Shown: positions 17,425 to 25,666 of the stretch, in pieces
Layout of the letters: every line of letters starts with the position of its first letter
Position numbering within the stretch: the stretch's first letter is position 1
DNA from: CAG-791 sp000431495
GTDB taxonomy: Bacteria; Bacillota; Clostridia; Lachnospirales; Lachnospiraceae
Reading direction: 5' to 3' (one strand)
Length of the DNA stretch: 64,000 bases
Assembly: GCA_052117605.1 (NCBI GenBank)
Contig: JBQKIT010000002.1
Position numbers and translations under genes: made by a program
Notes under the pieces: generated by a model
The model's input: only the letters and a program-made list of their open reading frames with translations
What the model was told of the DNA's origin: nothing
Database searches by the model: none

Positions 17425-18117
17425 TTACTGTTTTCTCGGATCGATGAACTTCGCAGCATCAGCAACACGGCCGTACTTGCCGGAAGCCTTCTCCAGAGCG
17501 GTAGCTGCATCGTCGCCGGCCTTGATGAAGTCCATCATCTTGCCGAAGTTTACGAACTTGTAGCCGATGATCTCATCGTTCTCGTCCAGAGCAAGGTCAG
17601 TGATGTAGCCGTCGGTCAGTTCGAGGTAACGAGGTCCCTTCTCCAGAGTGCCGTAGGTTGTGCCGACCATGGAGCGGGTTCCCTTGCCGAGGTCCTCAAG
17701 ACCTGCACCGATCTGCAGTCCATCCTCAGAGAATGCGCTCTGGGAACGGCCGTAAACGATCTGAAGGAACAGCTCTCTCATTGCAGTGTTGATGGCATCG
17801 CAGACAAGGTCTGTGTTCAGAGCCTCCAGAACAGTAAGTCCGGGAAGAATCTCAGCTGCCATAGCAGCAGAGTGGGTCATTCCGGAGCAGCCGATGGTCT
17901 CAACCAGAGCTTCCTGAATGATGCCGTCTTTGACGTTCAGAGACAGCTTGCAGGCACCCTGCTGAGGAGCGCACCAGCCAACGCCGTGTGTGTAGCCGGA
18001 GATGTCCTTGATATCTCTGGACTTCACCCATTTCGCCTCTTCCGGGATCGGAGCTGCGCCATGGTGTACGCCCTGGTGTACGACGCACATGTTCTTTACT
18101 TCCTGTGAGTAAACCAT
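17425..18117 (-). CDS. NifU-like iron-sulfur cluster scaffold protein
   Basis: A 230-residue protein starting MVYSQEVKNMCVVHQGVHHG, with an AAGGAAGGAG site. Residues about 10-125 resemble the NifU/IscU N-terminal scaffold fold, with Cys at 11, 49, 56, 77 and 106, including the conserved IGCSGMTHSAAMA context. The C-terminal 100 residues are unlike IscU and seem family-specific (YLELTDGYITDLALDE). No SufBCD or IscS gene is near. It is the first gene of a two-gene operon with the GGGtGRT protein, divergent from the MATE gene. Confidence 0.85.
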   Translation of the reverse strand: MVYSQEVKNMCVVHQGVHHGAAPIPEEAKWVKSRDIKDISGYTHGVGWCAPQQGACKLSLNVKDGIIQEALVETIGCSGMTHSAAMAAEILPGLTVLEALNTDLVCDAINTAMRELFLQIVYGRSQSAFSEDGLQIGAGLEDLGKGTRSMVGTTYGTLEKGPRYLELTDGYITDLALDENDEIIGYKFVNFGKMMDFIKAGDDAATALEKASGKYGRVADAAKFIDPRKQ

Positions 18118-18325
18118 AAATGTTCTCCTTCCTTAATGGATCTATCTATGCCGATATTGTTATAAAAGTAACGTTCAGCCTTTAGAATTATACGGCCTAT
18201 GACAACGGTTAGACAATGCTAACAGGCGTTCCGGCGTCAATCACAAGGGAGATATGGCTTATGCAGTTTCAGAGTGATATGATCGGGATAAGAAGCGGCA
18301 TATTAATGTCCGGGGGAGGATGCAA

Positions 18326-19720
18326 ATGGGAGATCAAACTGCGGCAGACTGTACAAGAACGAGCTCTGTGAAGACAAAAGCCAGAGATATGACAAAGGGG
18401 CCGATTCTGCGGCAGCTGATTCTGTTTGCACTGCCGCTTTTCTTCGGAAACGTGTTCCAGCAGTTCTACAGTACGGTGGACAGCGTCGTGGTGGGAAATT
18501 TTGTCAGTGCGGATGCGTTGGCAGCCGTGACCATGACGGGCTCGGCGGTCAATACGCTGGTGGGACTCTTTATGGGAATGTCAACCGGAGCCAGCGTGGT
18601 GATTTCGCATTGCTTTGGAAGAAGGGACCGTGCAGGTCTTCGCAAGGCGGTGCACACCGCTCTTTCTGCGACCTTCCTCCTTGGTCTGTTCATGATGGTG
18701 GTGGGAGTCGGCATTACTCCGACGCTTCTTCGCTTCATGCAGACGCCGGAGAGCATTGTGCCCCTTGCTTCAGTTTATCTGAGAATCTATTTCCTTGGGA
18801 TCGAAGGCCTGATGTTTTATAACATGACCTCGGCGATTCTCCGCGCGGTCGGCGATTCGAAGAGGCCGCTTCTGTTCCTGATTATCACGAGCCTCCTGAA
18901 CGTGGTACTGGATCTTCTGTTCGTCCTGTATTTTCAGCTTGGCGTTGCGGGAGTTGCCTTTGCGACGATTCTGTCGCAGTTTGTATCGGCGTTTCTTGGA
19001 CTGTTTGTGTTATCCCGGAGCACGGAGGACTATGGAATTTCCTTCCGGGAAATGCGAATTGACCGATGCTCCCTCTGGAAAATCATCCGGATCGGTCTGC
19101 CCGCCGGACTTCAGATGGCGATTATTTCGTTTTCGAATGTGTTCGTGCAGGGCTATATCAACAGCTTCGGGAATGCCAGCGCTTCGGGCTGGGGGGCATA
19201 CGGACGCGTGGATGCCTTTGTCATGCTTCCGCTTCAGAGCATTGCGCTTGGCGTGACTACCTTCACCGGACAGAATGCCGGTGCCGGCAACGTACAGAGA
19301 ATCAAGGAGGGCGTGCGCACGTCCATCCGGCTTGCATTTATCCTGACGTATGCGATCTGCATTGCAGAATTCATTGCGGCACCGCAGATTGTGGCACTGT
19401 TCAATCAGGATCCGGAGGTTCTGAGATACGGAACGCTCTTCATACGCTGCAACTGCCTGTTTGACGGGCTCTGCGCTTCCAATCAGATTCATGCCTGTGT
19501 TCTTCGCGGTATCGGTCAGTCGAAGACGCCGATGATCATTATGCTGTTCTCTTTTGTGATTTTCCGTCAGATTTATCTGTATGTGATTTCGCACGCCTTT
19601 CATTCGGAGGCCTTGATTGCACTGGGATATCCGGCCGGATGGCTTGTATGCTCCCTGATAATGGCGATTTATTTCCGCAGAAGCGGCTGGGAGAAGCAGA
19701 TCGAAGCAGGAAGGCTTTGA
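18326..19720 (+). CDS. MATE family efflux transporter
   Basis: ATG 18326 is chosen because GGGGGAGG lies 6-7 bases upstream; the in-frame ATG at 18320 touches that site. About 464 residues, with 12 predicted membrane helices in two MatE halves. The family start GPILRQLILFALPLFFGNVF and the loop QQFYSTVDSVVVGNF are clear. Likely a cation-coupled drug or metabolite exporter in the cell membrane; substrate unknown. It stands alone between the divergent Fe-S operon and glgC. Confidence 0.9.
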   Translation: MGDQTAADCTRTSSVKTKARDMTKGPILRQLILFALPLFFGNVFQQFYSTVDSVVVGNFVSADALAAVTMTGSAVNTLVGLFMGMSTGASVVISHCFGRRDRAGLRKAVHTALSATFLLGLFMMVVGVGITPTLLRFMQTPESIVPLASVYLRIYFLGIEGLMFYNMTSAILRAVGDSKRPLLFLIITSLLNVVLDLLFVLYFQLGVAGVAFATILSQFVSAFLGLFVLSRSTEDYGISFREMRIDRCSLWKIIRIGLPAGLQMAIISFSNVFVQGYINSFGNASASGWGAYGRVDAFVMLPLQSIALGVTTFTGQNAGAGNVQRIKEGVRTSIRLAFILTYAICIAEFIAAPQIVALFNQDPEVLRYGTLFIRCNCLFDGLCASNQIHACVLRGIGQSKTPMIIMLFSFVIFRQIYLYVISHAFHSEALIALGYPAGWLVCSLIMAIYFRRSGWEKQIEAGRL

Positions 19721-19770
19721 TTCTGAAAAATGGAATAATTGCAGTAAATTAAGCAGATATATACAAAACG

Positions 19771-19805
19771 GACGCACAATCAACACGATAATTGTGCGTC
19801 TTTTA
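19771..19805 (+). terminator. Terminator after MATE gene
   Basis: GACGCACAAT and ATTGTGCGTC pair around a 10-base loop and are followed by TTTT. Confidence 0.85.
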
Positions 19806-19885
19806 CATGAAACTCTTTTATTCGTCAACCTGGTTTGATACAATAAAAGAAATATTATTTTATCCTTATCGGGGAGGTAATTCAT

Positions 19886-21025
19886 ATGAGCAAGAACGAA
19901 ATGCTGGCGATGATTCTGGCCGGCGGACGCGGCAGCCGTCTGAAGGACCTGACGAACAAGGTCGCGAAGCCGGCGGTTTCTTTTGGCGGCAAGTACAGGA
20001 TTGTGGATTTTCCGCTTTCCAACTGTGCAAACAGCGGCATTGACGTGGTCGGCGTTCTGACGCAGTACGAGTCAGTTTTACTGAATTCCTATGTAGCAGG
20101 TGGCAAGAACTGGGGCCTTGATACTCGTGACGGCGGTGTCTATGTACTGCCTCCCCGCGAAAAGGCAGATGCCAATCTGAACGTTTACCGCGGAACGGCA
20201 GATGCCATTACGCAGAATATTGACTTCATCGATCAGTATGATCCGGATTATATTCTGATCCTCTCCGGCGACCATATTTATAAGATGAACTACGACGAGA
20301 TGCTTTCGTTTCACAAGCAGAACAAGGCAGATGCGACCATTGCGGTGATTGGGGTTCCGATGAAGGAGGCCAGCCGCTTCGGTATCATGAATACCGATGG
20401 AAACGGTCACATCACAGAGTTTGAGGAGAAGCCGGAGCACCCGAAGTCCAATCTGGCTTCCATGGGAATCTATATTTTCAGCTGGAAGGTTCTCCGGAAA
20501 CTTCTGATTGCAGACAGGGACGATCCGAATTCGAGTCATGATTTCGGAAAGGATATCATTCCGTGTCTTCTGAATGACGGGAAGACGTTGATGGCATACG
20601 AGTTCAAGGGATACTGGAAGGATGTCGGAACCATCGATTCTCTCTGGGAGGCCAACATGGATCTTCTGGATGAGAAGAGTGCACTGAACCTGGATGATCC
20701 TTCCTGGAAGATCTATACCGAGGATGCACCGGAGCTGCCGCAGTACATCGGACCTGAGGCACATGTGGACGAAGCATACATCACACAGGGCGCGCATATT
20801 GAAGGGGATCTGAAGCATTCCGTTGTTTTCACACATGTGGATGTGGAAAAGGATGCGAAGGTTGTGGATTCCGTGCTGATGCCCGGAGTGGTTGTTGATG
20901 AGGGGGCCGTCGTGACAAGAGCCCTTGTTGCCAACAATGTTCACATCGGAAAGGGCGCCGTTGTCGGCAGCGCGGACAGCGAGAACATTCTTCTGGTTGC
21001 GAAGAACGTAAAGGGGGTTGAATAA
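19886..21025 (+). CDS. glgC: Glucose-1-phosphate adenylyltransferase
   Basis: A 379-residue nucleotidyltransferase starting MSKNEMLAMILAGGRGSRLK behind GGGGAGG. It has the nucleotide-binding LAGGRGSRLKDLT, KPAVSFGGKYRIVDF, the sugar-phosphate region FEEKP, and a C-terminal left-handed beta-helix (hexapeptide repeats such as GAVVTRALVANNVHIGKGAV). It makes ADP-glucose for glycogen synthesis and overlaps the region just before glgD, so the two are co-expressed. Confidence 0.96.
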   Translation: MSKNEMLAMILAGGRGSRLKDLTNKVAKPAVSFGGKYRIVDFPLSNCANSGIDVVGVLTQYESVLLNSYVAGGKNWGLDTRDGGVYVLPPREKADANLNVYRGTADAITQNIDFIDQYDPDYILILSGDHIYKMNYDEMLSFHKQNKADATIAVIGVPMKEASRFGIMNTDGNGHITEFEEKPEHPKSNLASMGIYIFSWKVLRKLLIADRDDPNSSHDFGKDIIPCLLNDGKTLMAYEFKGYWKDVGTIDSLWEANMDLLDEKSALNLDDPSWKIYTEDAPELPQYIGPEAHVDEAYITQGAHIEGDLKHSVVFTHVDVEKDAKVVDSVLMPGVVVDEGAVVTRALVANNVHIGKGAVVGSADSENILLVAKNVKGVE

Positions 21026-21026
21026 G

Positions 21027-22145
21027 ATGATCAATGCATTTGGAATCGTCACGGCCTCCAATGGCCGTTATCATGTACAGGGAATGGAGGACTACCGGCC
21101 GATCGGGGCCTTCTCCTTCCTGGGAAGATACCGCGTGGTGGATTTCCCGGTTTCCAACCTGTCCAACAGCAACATTGACCGCATTCAGGTTTATGTCAGC
21201 CAGAATCCTCGCTCTCTTGCCGAGCACTTAAGCTATGGACAGCATTACAACATCAATGCCAAGCGCGGCAAGCTTCAGCTCCTGTTCAATCAGGACAGCC
21301 GTGTAAACGCAATTTATAATACGGATGTCGCTGCTTTTATGGACAATATCGAAGTCATTGAGAGAATGCAGCAGCCCTACGTGGTCATTACTCCCGGCAA
21401 CATGATCTTCAAGCAGGATTTTCAGCAGCTTCTGCAGCAGCATGTGGACAGCGGAGCGGATGTGACGCTTCTTTATCACAAGACCGACAAGGCGGATGAC
21501 TGGTATCGGAATTGTGCTGTTCTGGATCTGAATCGTCAGAAGGGTGTGAAGTCCATTCATCTCAATGATGGATCGATCCCGAACCGCAACATCTTCATGG
21601 ATACCTATGTCATGAAGAAGGAGATGTTGATCAAGCTGATCCGTGATGCGAAGAAGCATTCCTCCATCTTCAATCTGACTGATATCCTGAATCTTGAGCA
21701 TGACAGCCTGGATATCCGCGGCGCACAGCATAAAGGCTCATATATGGCAGCCATCTATGACCTCCGGAGCTATTTCCGTGCGAACATGGAGCTTCTGCAC
21801 TATGATACCGCGCAGCAGCTGTTCTCCTCGGACTGGCTGATTTATACGCAGACGACAGATGCGATTCCGGTTCATTACTACGAAGGAGCCAGAGTCGTGA
21901 ATTCCATGGTGGCAAACGGCTCTTCTGTTTATGGTACGGTAGAGAATTCGGTGATTGGCCGCGGTGTGGAAATCAAGAAGGGCGCCGTCGTGAAGAATTG
22001 CCTGATCCTCGGACACTCTGTCATTGGTGAGAACGTCCACCTGGAGAACCAGATTGTGGACAAATGGGCGAAGATCATCAATGTGAAGGAACTGACGGCA
22101 GAACCGGATTACCCGGGGTACGTTCGCAGGAGTGATGTTCTGTAA
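21027..22145 (+). CDS. glgD: Glucose-1-phosphate adenylyltransferase regulatory subunit
   Basis: ATG 21027 is preceded by GGGGG about 10 bases upstream; the gene starts one base after the glgC stop. The 372-residue product resembles GlgC in outline (YRVVDFPVSNLSNSNID, hexapeptide repeats at the C-terminus). It lacks the GGRGxR nucleotide-binding loop, having GIVTASNGRYHVQGM there instead, as GlgD proteins do. In Firmicutes GlgD has little activity alone and activates GlgC in a heterotetramer. No glgA or glgB is in the window. Confidence 0.95.
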   Translation: MINAFGIVTASNGRYHVQGMEDYRPIGAFSFLGRYRVVDFPVSNLSNSNIDRIQVYVSQNPRSLAEHLSYGQHYNINAKRGKLQLLFNQDSRVNAIYNTDVAAFMDNIEVIERMQQPYVVITPGNMIFKQDFQQLLQQHVDSGADVTLLYHKTDKADDWYRNCAVLDLNRQKGVKSIHLNDGSIPNRNIFMDTYVMKKEMLIKLIRDAKKHSSIFNLTDILNLEHDSLDIRGAQHKGSYMAAIYDLRSYFRANMELLHYDTAQQLFSSDWLIYTQTTDAIPVHYYEGARVVNSMVANGSSVYGTVENSVIGRGVEIKKGAVVKNCLILGHSVIGENVHLENQIVDKWAKIINVKELTAEPDYPGYVRRSDVL

Positions 22146-22212
22146 TCAGGATCTGTGAGCGGACCGGACTTCATCGGGGTGGTTTTATTTTTATATGGTA
22201 CTGATTTTCAGG

Positions 22213-22248
22213 AAACCTCTTCATCCGTTTCGGATGAAGAGGTTTTTT
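22213..22248 (+). terminator. Terminator after glgD
   Basis: AACCTCTTCATCCG and CGGATGAAGAGGTT enclose a TTT loop and are followed by TTTT. The remaining 22250-22500 holds a GGGTGCACCCGGC element and no supported gene. Confidence 0.88.
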
Positions 22249-22500
22249 GGGTGCACCCGGCGGCGTACGTTTTGCCGGCAGAACCCTGTTCCCGGGCAGC
22301 GTTTCTTCGCGGCGAAACGGAACCTGGCAGACCGGTATCAAGGATGCTGAAAAAGGGAAAGAAAAGCGCTGCGAAATCAGAGGAAAAATCAATGACAGAA
22401 ACACAGAAATCCGATAAACTGAAAATCGTCTGCTGACTCAGATAAGCAGGAAATGCTTCCAGGGGAGGAGGGCATATTCCGGCAGAATGATTGCTATGGA

Positions 22501-22529
22501 TTGACATTTTCCGGAGAGCAGGGTATCTT
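22501..22529 (+). promoter_or_regulatory. Predicted sigma-A promoter of pflBA
   Basis: TTGACA at 22501-22506 and TATCTT at 22524-22529 are exactly 17 bases apart. The transcript would begin near 22536 and have a leader of about 59 bases with a small GTTAG/CTAAT hairpin. Confidence 0.7.
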
Positions 22530-22594
22530 GGAAGAAGGTCAGTTAGCGACCACTAATTACACACTGTCTAACATTCAAAGAGGAGGATTGAAAC

Positions 22595-24847
22595 ATGCTG
22601 CAGAATGAAGCCTGGAACGGGTTTGAGGGCAACATCTGGAGACGCGAGTGCAACGTGCGCGACTTTATCCAGAAGAACTACACACCTTATGAGGGAGATG
22701 AGAGCTTTCTGGCAGATCCCACCGAAGCAACCAACAAGCTTTGGGGAAGACTGCAGGAGCTGCAGAAGGAAGAGCGTGAGAAGGGCGGCGTTCTGGATGA
22801 GGAGACTGAGGTGGTTTCCTCTCTGACCGCATATGGCCCCGGATATATTGACGAATCCATGAAGGATCTGGAGCAGGTGGTCGGACTTCAGACCGACAAG
22901 CCGCTGAAGCGTGCGTTCATGCCCTTCGGCGGAATCAAGATGGCAGAGGAAGCGTGCGAGATGTACGGATATCATCCGAATCCGCAGCTGCACAAGATTT
23001 TCACCGAGTACCACAAGACGCATAACCAGGCAGTATTCGATGCATATACACCTGAGATGCGTGCTGCACGCCACAGCCATATCGTAACCGGACTTCCGGA
23101 TACCTACGGAAGAGGAAGAATCGTCGGCGATTACCGCAGAGTTGCTCTGTACGGTATTGATCAGCTGATCGCGTGGAAGCAGGAGGATCAGGAGAACTGC
23201 GGCGATGGCACAATGACTGACGACATCATCCGTCAGCGCGAGGAAATCTCCGAGCAGATCCGTGCGCTGCAGGGAATGAAGGAGATGGCAAAGGCTTACG
23301 GCTATGACATTTCCGCACCCGCCCGCAACGCGAAGGAAGCGGTTCAGTGGCTCTACTTCGGCTACCTTGCAGCAATCAAGACCCAGAACGGCGCTGCGAT
23401 GAGCGTGGGAAGAATTTCCACCTTCCTTGATATTTATATCAATCGTGATCTGGAGGAAGGAACGCTTACAGAGGCTGAGGCACAGGAGCTGATCGACCAC
23501 ATCACCATGAAGTTCCGTATGGTGAAGTTTGCAAGAATCAAGTCCTACAATGAGCTGTTTTCCGGAGATCCGGTATGGGCAACACTGGAGGTTGCCGGCA
23601 TCGGGATGGACGGCCGTTCCATGGTAACGAAGAACGATTATCGTTTCCTTCATACGCTTGAGAACATGGGACCTTCCCCGGAGCCGAACCTGACGGTTCT
23701 CTACAGCAGCCAGCTTCCGGAGAACTTCAAGAAGTATGCGGCTAAGATTTCCGTCACCACCTCTTCCATTCAGTACGAGAACGATGACGTTATGAAGCCG
23801 GTATGGGGCGACGACTACTCCATCTGCTGCTGCGTATCCGCAACACAGACCGGTAAGGAGATGCAGTTCTTCGGCGCAAGAGCAAACCTTGCAAAGTGCC
23901 TGCTGTATGCCATCAACGGCGGTGTGGACGAGAAGAACGGCAGACAGGTCGGACCGGCTTATGCCCCGATTACTTCCGAGTATCTTGACTACGATGAGGT
24001 CATGAAGAAGTATGACCTTATGCTGGACTGGCTGGCAGGACTTTATGTCAACATCCTGAACCTGATTCAGTACATGCATGACAAGTACTACTATGAAGCT
24101 GCTGAGATGGCTCTGATTGATACCGATGTACGCCGCACCTTTGCAACCGGTATTGCAGGCTTCTCTCACGTTATCGACTCCCTGAGTGCGATTAAGTACG
24201 CGAAGGTAAAGGTCATCCGCGATGAGAACGGCCTCGCACAGGACTATGAGATCGAAGGCGATTTCCCGAAGTACGGAAACGATGATGACCGTGCCGATGA
24301 GATCGGTGTATGGCTTCTGCATGCCTTCATCGAGAAGATCAAGAAGCATCATACCTACCGGAATTCGGAGGCAACAACCTCCATTCTTACCATTACCTCC
24401 AACGTTGTGTATGGTAAGTACACCGGAAACATGCCTGACGGACGCCGTGCGTGGACACCGCTTGCTCCCGGAGCAAATCCGTCCTATGGCGCAGAGCAGA
24501 ACGGTCTTCTGGCATCTCTGAACTCTCTGACAAAGCTCCCGTACCACTGGGCACTGGATGGAATTTCCAACACCCAGACCATGAACCCGGGCGCACTCGG
24601 ACATGATGATGCGGAGAGATCCGCAAATCTGGTCAATGTTCTGGACGGCTATTTTGACCAGGGCGCACATCACCTGAACGTCAACGTCTTTGGCCGCGAG
24701 AAGCTGATCGATGCCATGGAGCACCCGGAGAAGCCGGAGTATGCAAACTTCACCATCCGTGTATCCGGATATGCGGTGAAGTTCATCTCCCTTACCAGAG
24801 AGCAGCAGGAAGATGTTATCTCCAGAACCTTCCACGATCACTTATGA
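22595..24847 (+). CDS. pflB: Formate C-acetyltransferase (pyruvate formate-lyase)
   Basis: A 750-residue glycyl radical enzyme behind AGGAGGATTGAAAC. The active-site Cys pair lies in SICCCVSATQTGKEM. The glycyl radical site is RVSGYAV near the C-terminus, with Gly at residue 725. It converts pyruvate and CoA to acetyl-CoA and formate in fermentation. Its stop overlaps the pflA start in ATGA, so the enzyme and its activase are coupled. Confidence 0.97.
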   Translation: MLQNEAWNGFEGNIWRRECNVRDFIQKNYTPYEGDESFLADPTEATNKLWGRLQELQKEEREKGGVLDEETEVVSSLTAYGPGYIDESMKDLEQVVGLQTDKPLKRAFMPFGGIKMAEEACEMYGYHPNPQLHKIFTEYHKTHNQAVFDAYTPEMRAARHSHIVTGLPDTYGRGRIVGDYRRVALYGIDQLIAWKQEDQENCGDGTMTDDIIRQREEISEQIRALQGMKEMAKAYGYDISAPARNAKEAVQWLYFGYLAAIKTQNGAAMSVGRISTFLDIYINRDLEEGTLTEAEAQELIDHITMKFRMVKFARIKSYNELFSGDPVWATLEVAGIGMDGRSMVTKNDYRFLHTLENMGPSPEPNLTVLYSSQLPENFKKYAAKISVTTSSIQYENDDVMKPVWGDDYSICCCVSATQTGKEMQFFGARANLAKCLLYAINGGVDEKNGRQVGPAYAPITSEYLDYDEVMKKYDLMLDWLAGLYVNILNLIQYMHDKYYYEAAEMALIDTDVRRTFATGIAGFSHVIDSLSAIKYAKVKVIRDENGLAQDYEIEGDFPKYGNDDDRADEIGVWLLHAFIEKIKKHHTYRNSEATTSILTITSNVVYGKYTGNMPDGRRAWTPLAPGANPSYGAEQNGLLASLNSLTKLPYHWALDGISNTQTMNPGALGHDDAERSANLVNVLDGYFDQGAHHLNVNVFGREKLIDAMEHPEKPEYANFTIRVSGYAVKFISLTREQQEDVISRTFHDHL

Positions 24848-25590
24848 TTCGGGGAAATATCAACAGCATAGAGACCTTCGGCGCGGTGGACGGGCCGGGG
24901 GTCCGCTATATTGTTTTTCTTCAGGGCTGCCGGATGCGGTGTCAGTACTGTCACAATCCGGAAACCTGGGGGGATTCTGCAGAAGGCTCCTATTTGGAGA
25001 CGCCTGCGGAAACCTTCCGAAAGGCATGGCGGTATCACAGCTACTGGAAAAACGGCGGCGGTATTACGGTCAGCGGCGGTGAAGCACTGCTGCAGATGGA
25101 TTACGTGACAGAGCTGTTTCGGCTGTGTAAGGAGAAGGGCGTTCATACCGCGCTGGATACCTCGGGACAGCCGTTTTCAGAAGCGGATTCGGAGCTGCAG
25201 AAGTTCGATGAACTGATGAAGGTGACGGACCTGTTTCTTCTGGATCTGAAGCAGATCGATTGCGGGAAGCATAAGAAACTGACCGGATGGGTCAATGACA
25301 ACATCAGAGATCTTGCAGTCTATCTGGCAGTTCACAGGAAGAAAATGTGGATTCGCCACGTTCTGGTTCCGGGAATCACAACGGACGAAGAGGATCTGAA
25401 AAGGCTCCGGAGCTTCCTGGATCATCTGCGGGAGATCTGCCCGGACTGCGTGGAGCGTGTGGAGGTCCTTCCGTATCATACAATGGGTATTGCGAAATAT
25501 GAAAAGCTTGGAATTCCTTATCCGCTCGAGGGCGTGCAGCCTCCGACAGCGGAGGAAATCCGCAGAGCCGAAGAGATCCTGAAGGGATAA
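24844..25590 (+). CDS. pflA: Pyruvate formate-lyase activating enzyme
   Basis: A 248-residue radical SAM protein. The cluster motif CRMRCQYC (CxxxCxxC) follows GPGVRYIVFLQG, and GGGITVSGGEALLQ is the SAM-binding GGE region. It generates the glycyl radical on PflB using SAM and a [4Fe-4S] cluster. It overlaps pflB by 4 bases. Confidence 0.97.
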   Translation: MIRGNINSIETFGAVDGPGVRYIVFLQGCRMRCQYCHNPETWGDSAEGSYLETPAETFRKAWRYHSYWKNGGGITVSGGEALLQMDYVTELFRLCKEKGVHTALDTSGQPFSEADSELQKFDELMKVTDLFLLDLKQIDCGKHKKLTGWVNDNIRDLAVYLAVHRKKMWIRHVLVPGITTDEEDLKRLRSFLDHLREICPDCVERVEVLPYHTMGIAKYEKLGIPYPLEGVQPPTAEEIRRAEEILKG

Positions 25591-25591
25591 G

Positions 25592-25637
25592 AAAAAGAGT
25601 GTTTCACCGGGAAACCGGATGAAGCACTCTTTTTTTG
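25592..25637. terminator. Terminator between pflA and the ABC permease gene
   Basis: AAAGAGTGTTTCACCGGG and CCGGATGAAGCACTCTTT pair imperfectly and TTTTT follows. It ends pflBA and may also serve the convergent permease gene. Confidence 0.75.
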
Positions 25638-25666
25638 CAGGTGCGCCTGGCGGCGGAGAGCGAGGC

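Noticed and set aside
22155..22436. A 93-codon frame between glgD and pflB
   Set aside because: It runs through the glgD terminator and the GGGTGCACCC element, has no ribosome site and no known similarity.
22568..24841. A 757-codon open frame on the minus strand opposite pflB
   Set aside because: It mirrors the codon bias of pflB, encodes a Leu/Arg/His/Cys-rich chain without domains and has no ribosome site. Similar antisense frames opposite gltB, gltD, gpmI, pyrG and metK were left out for the same reason.
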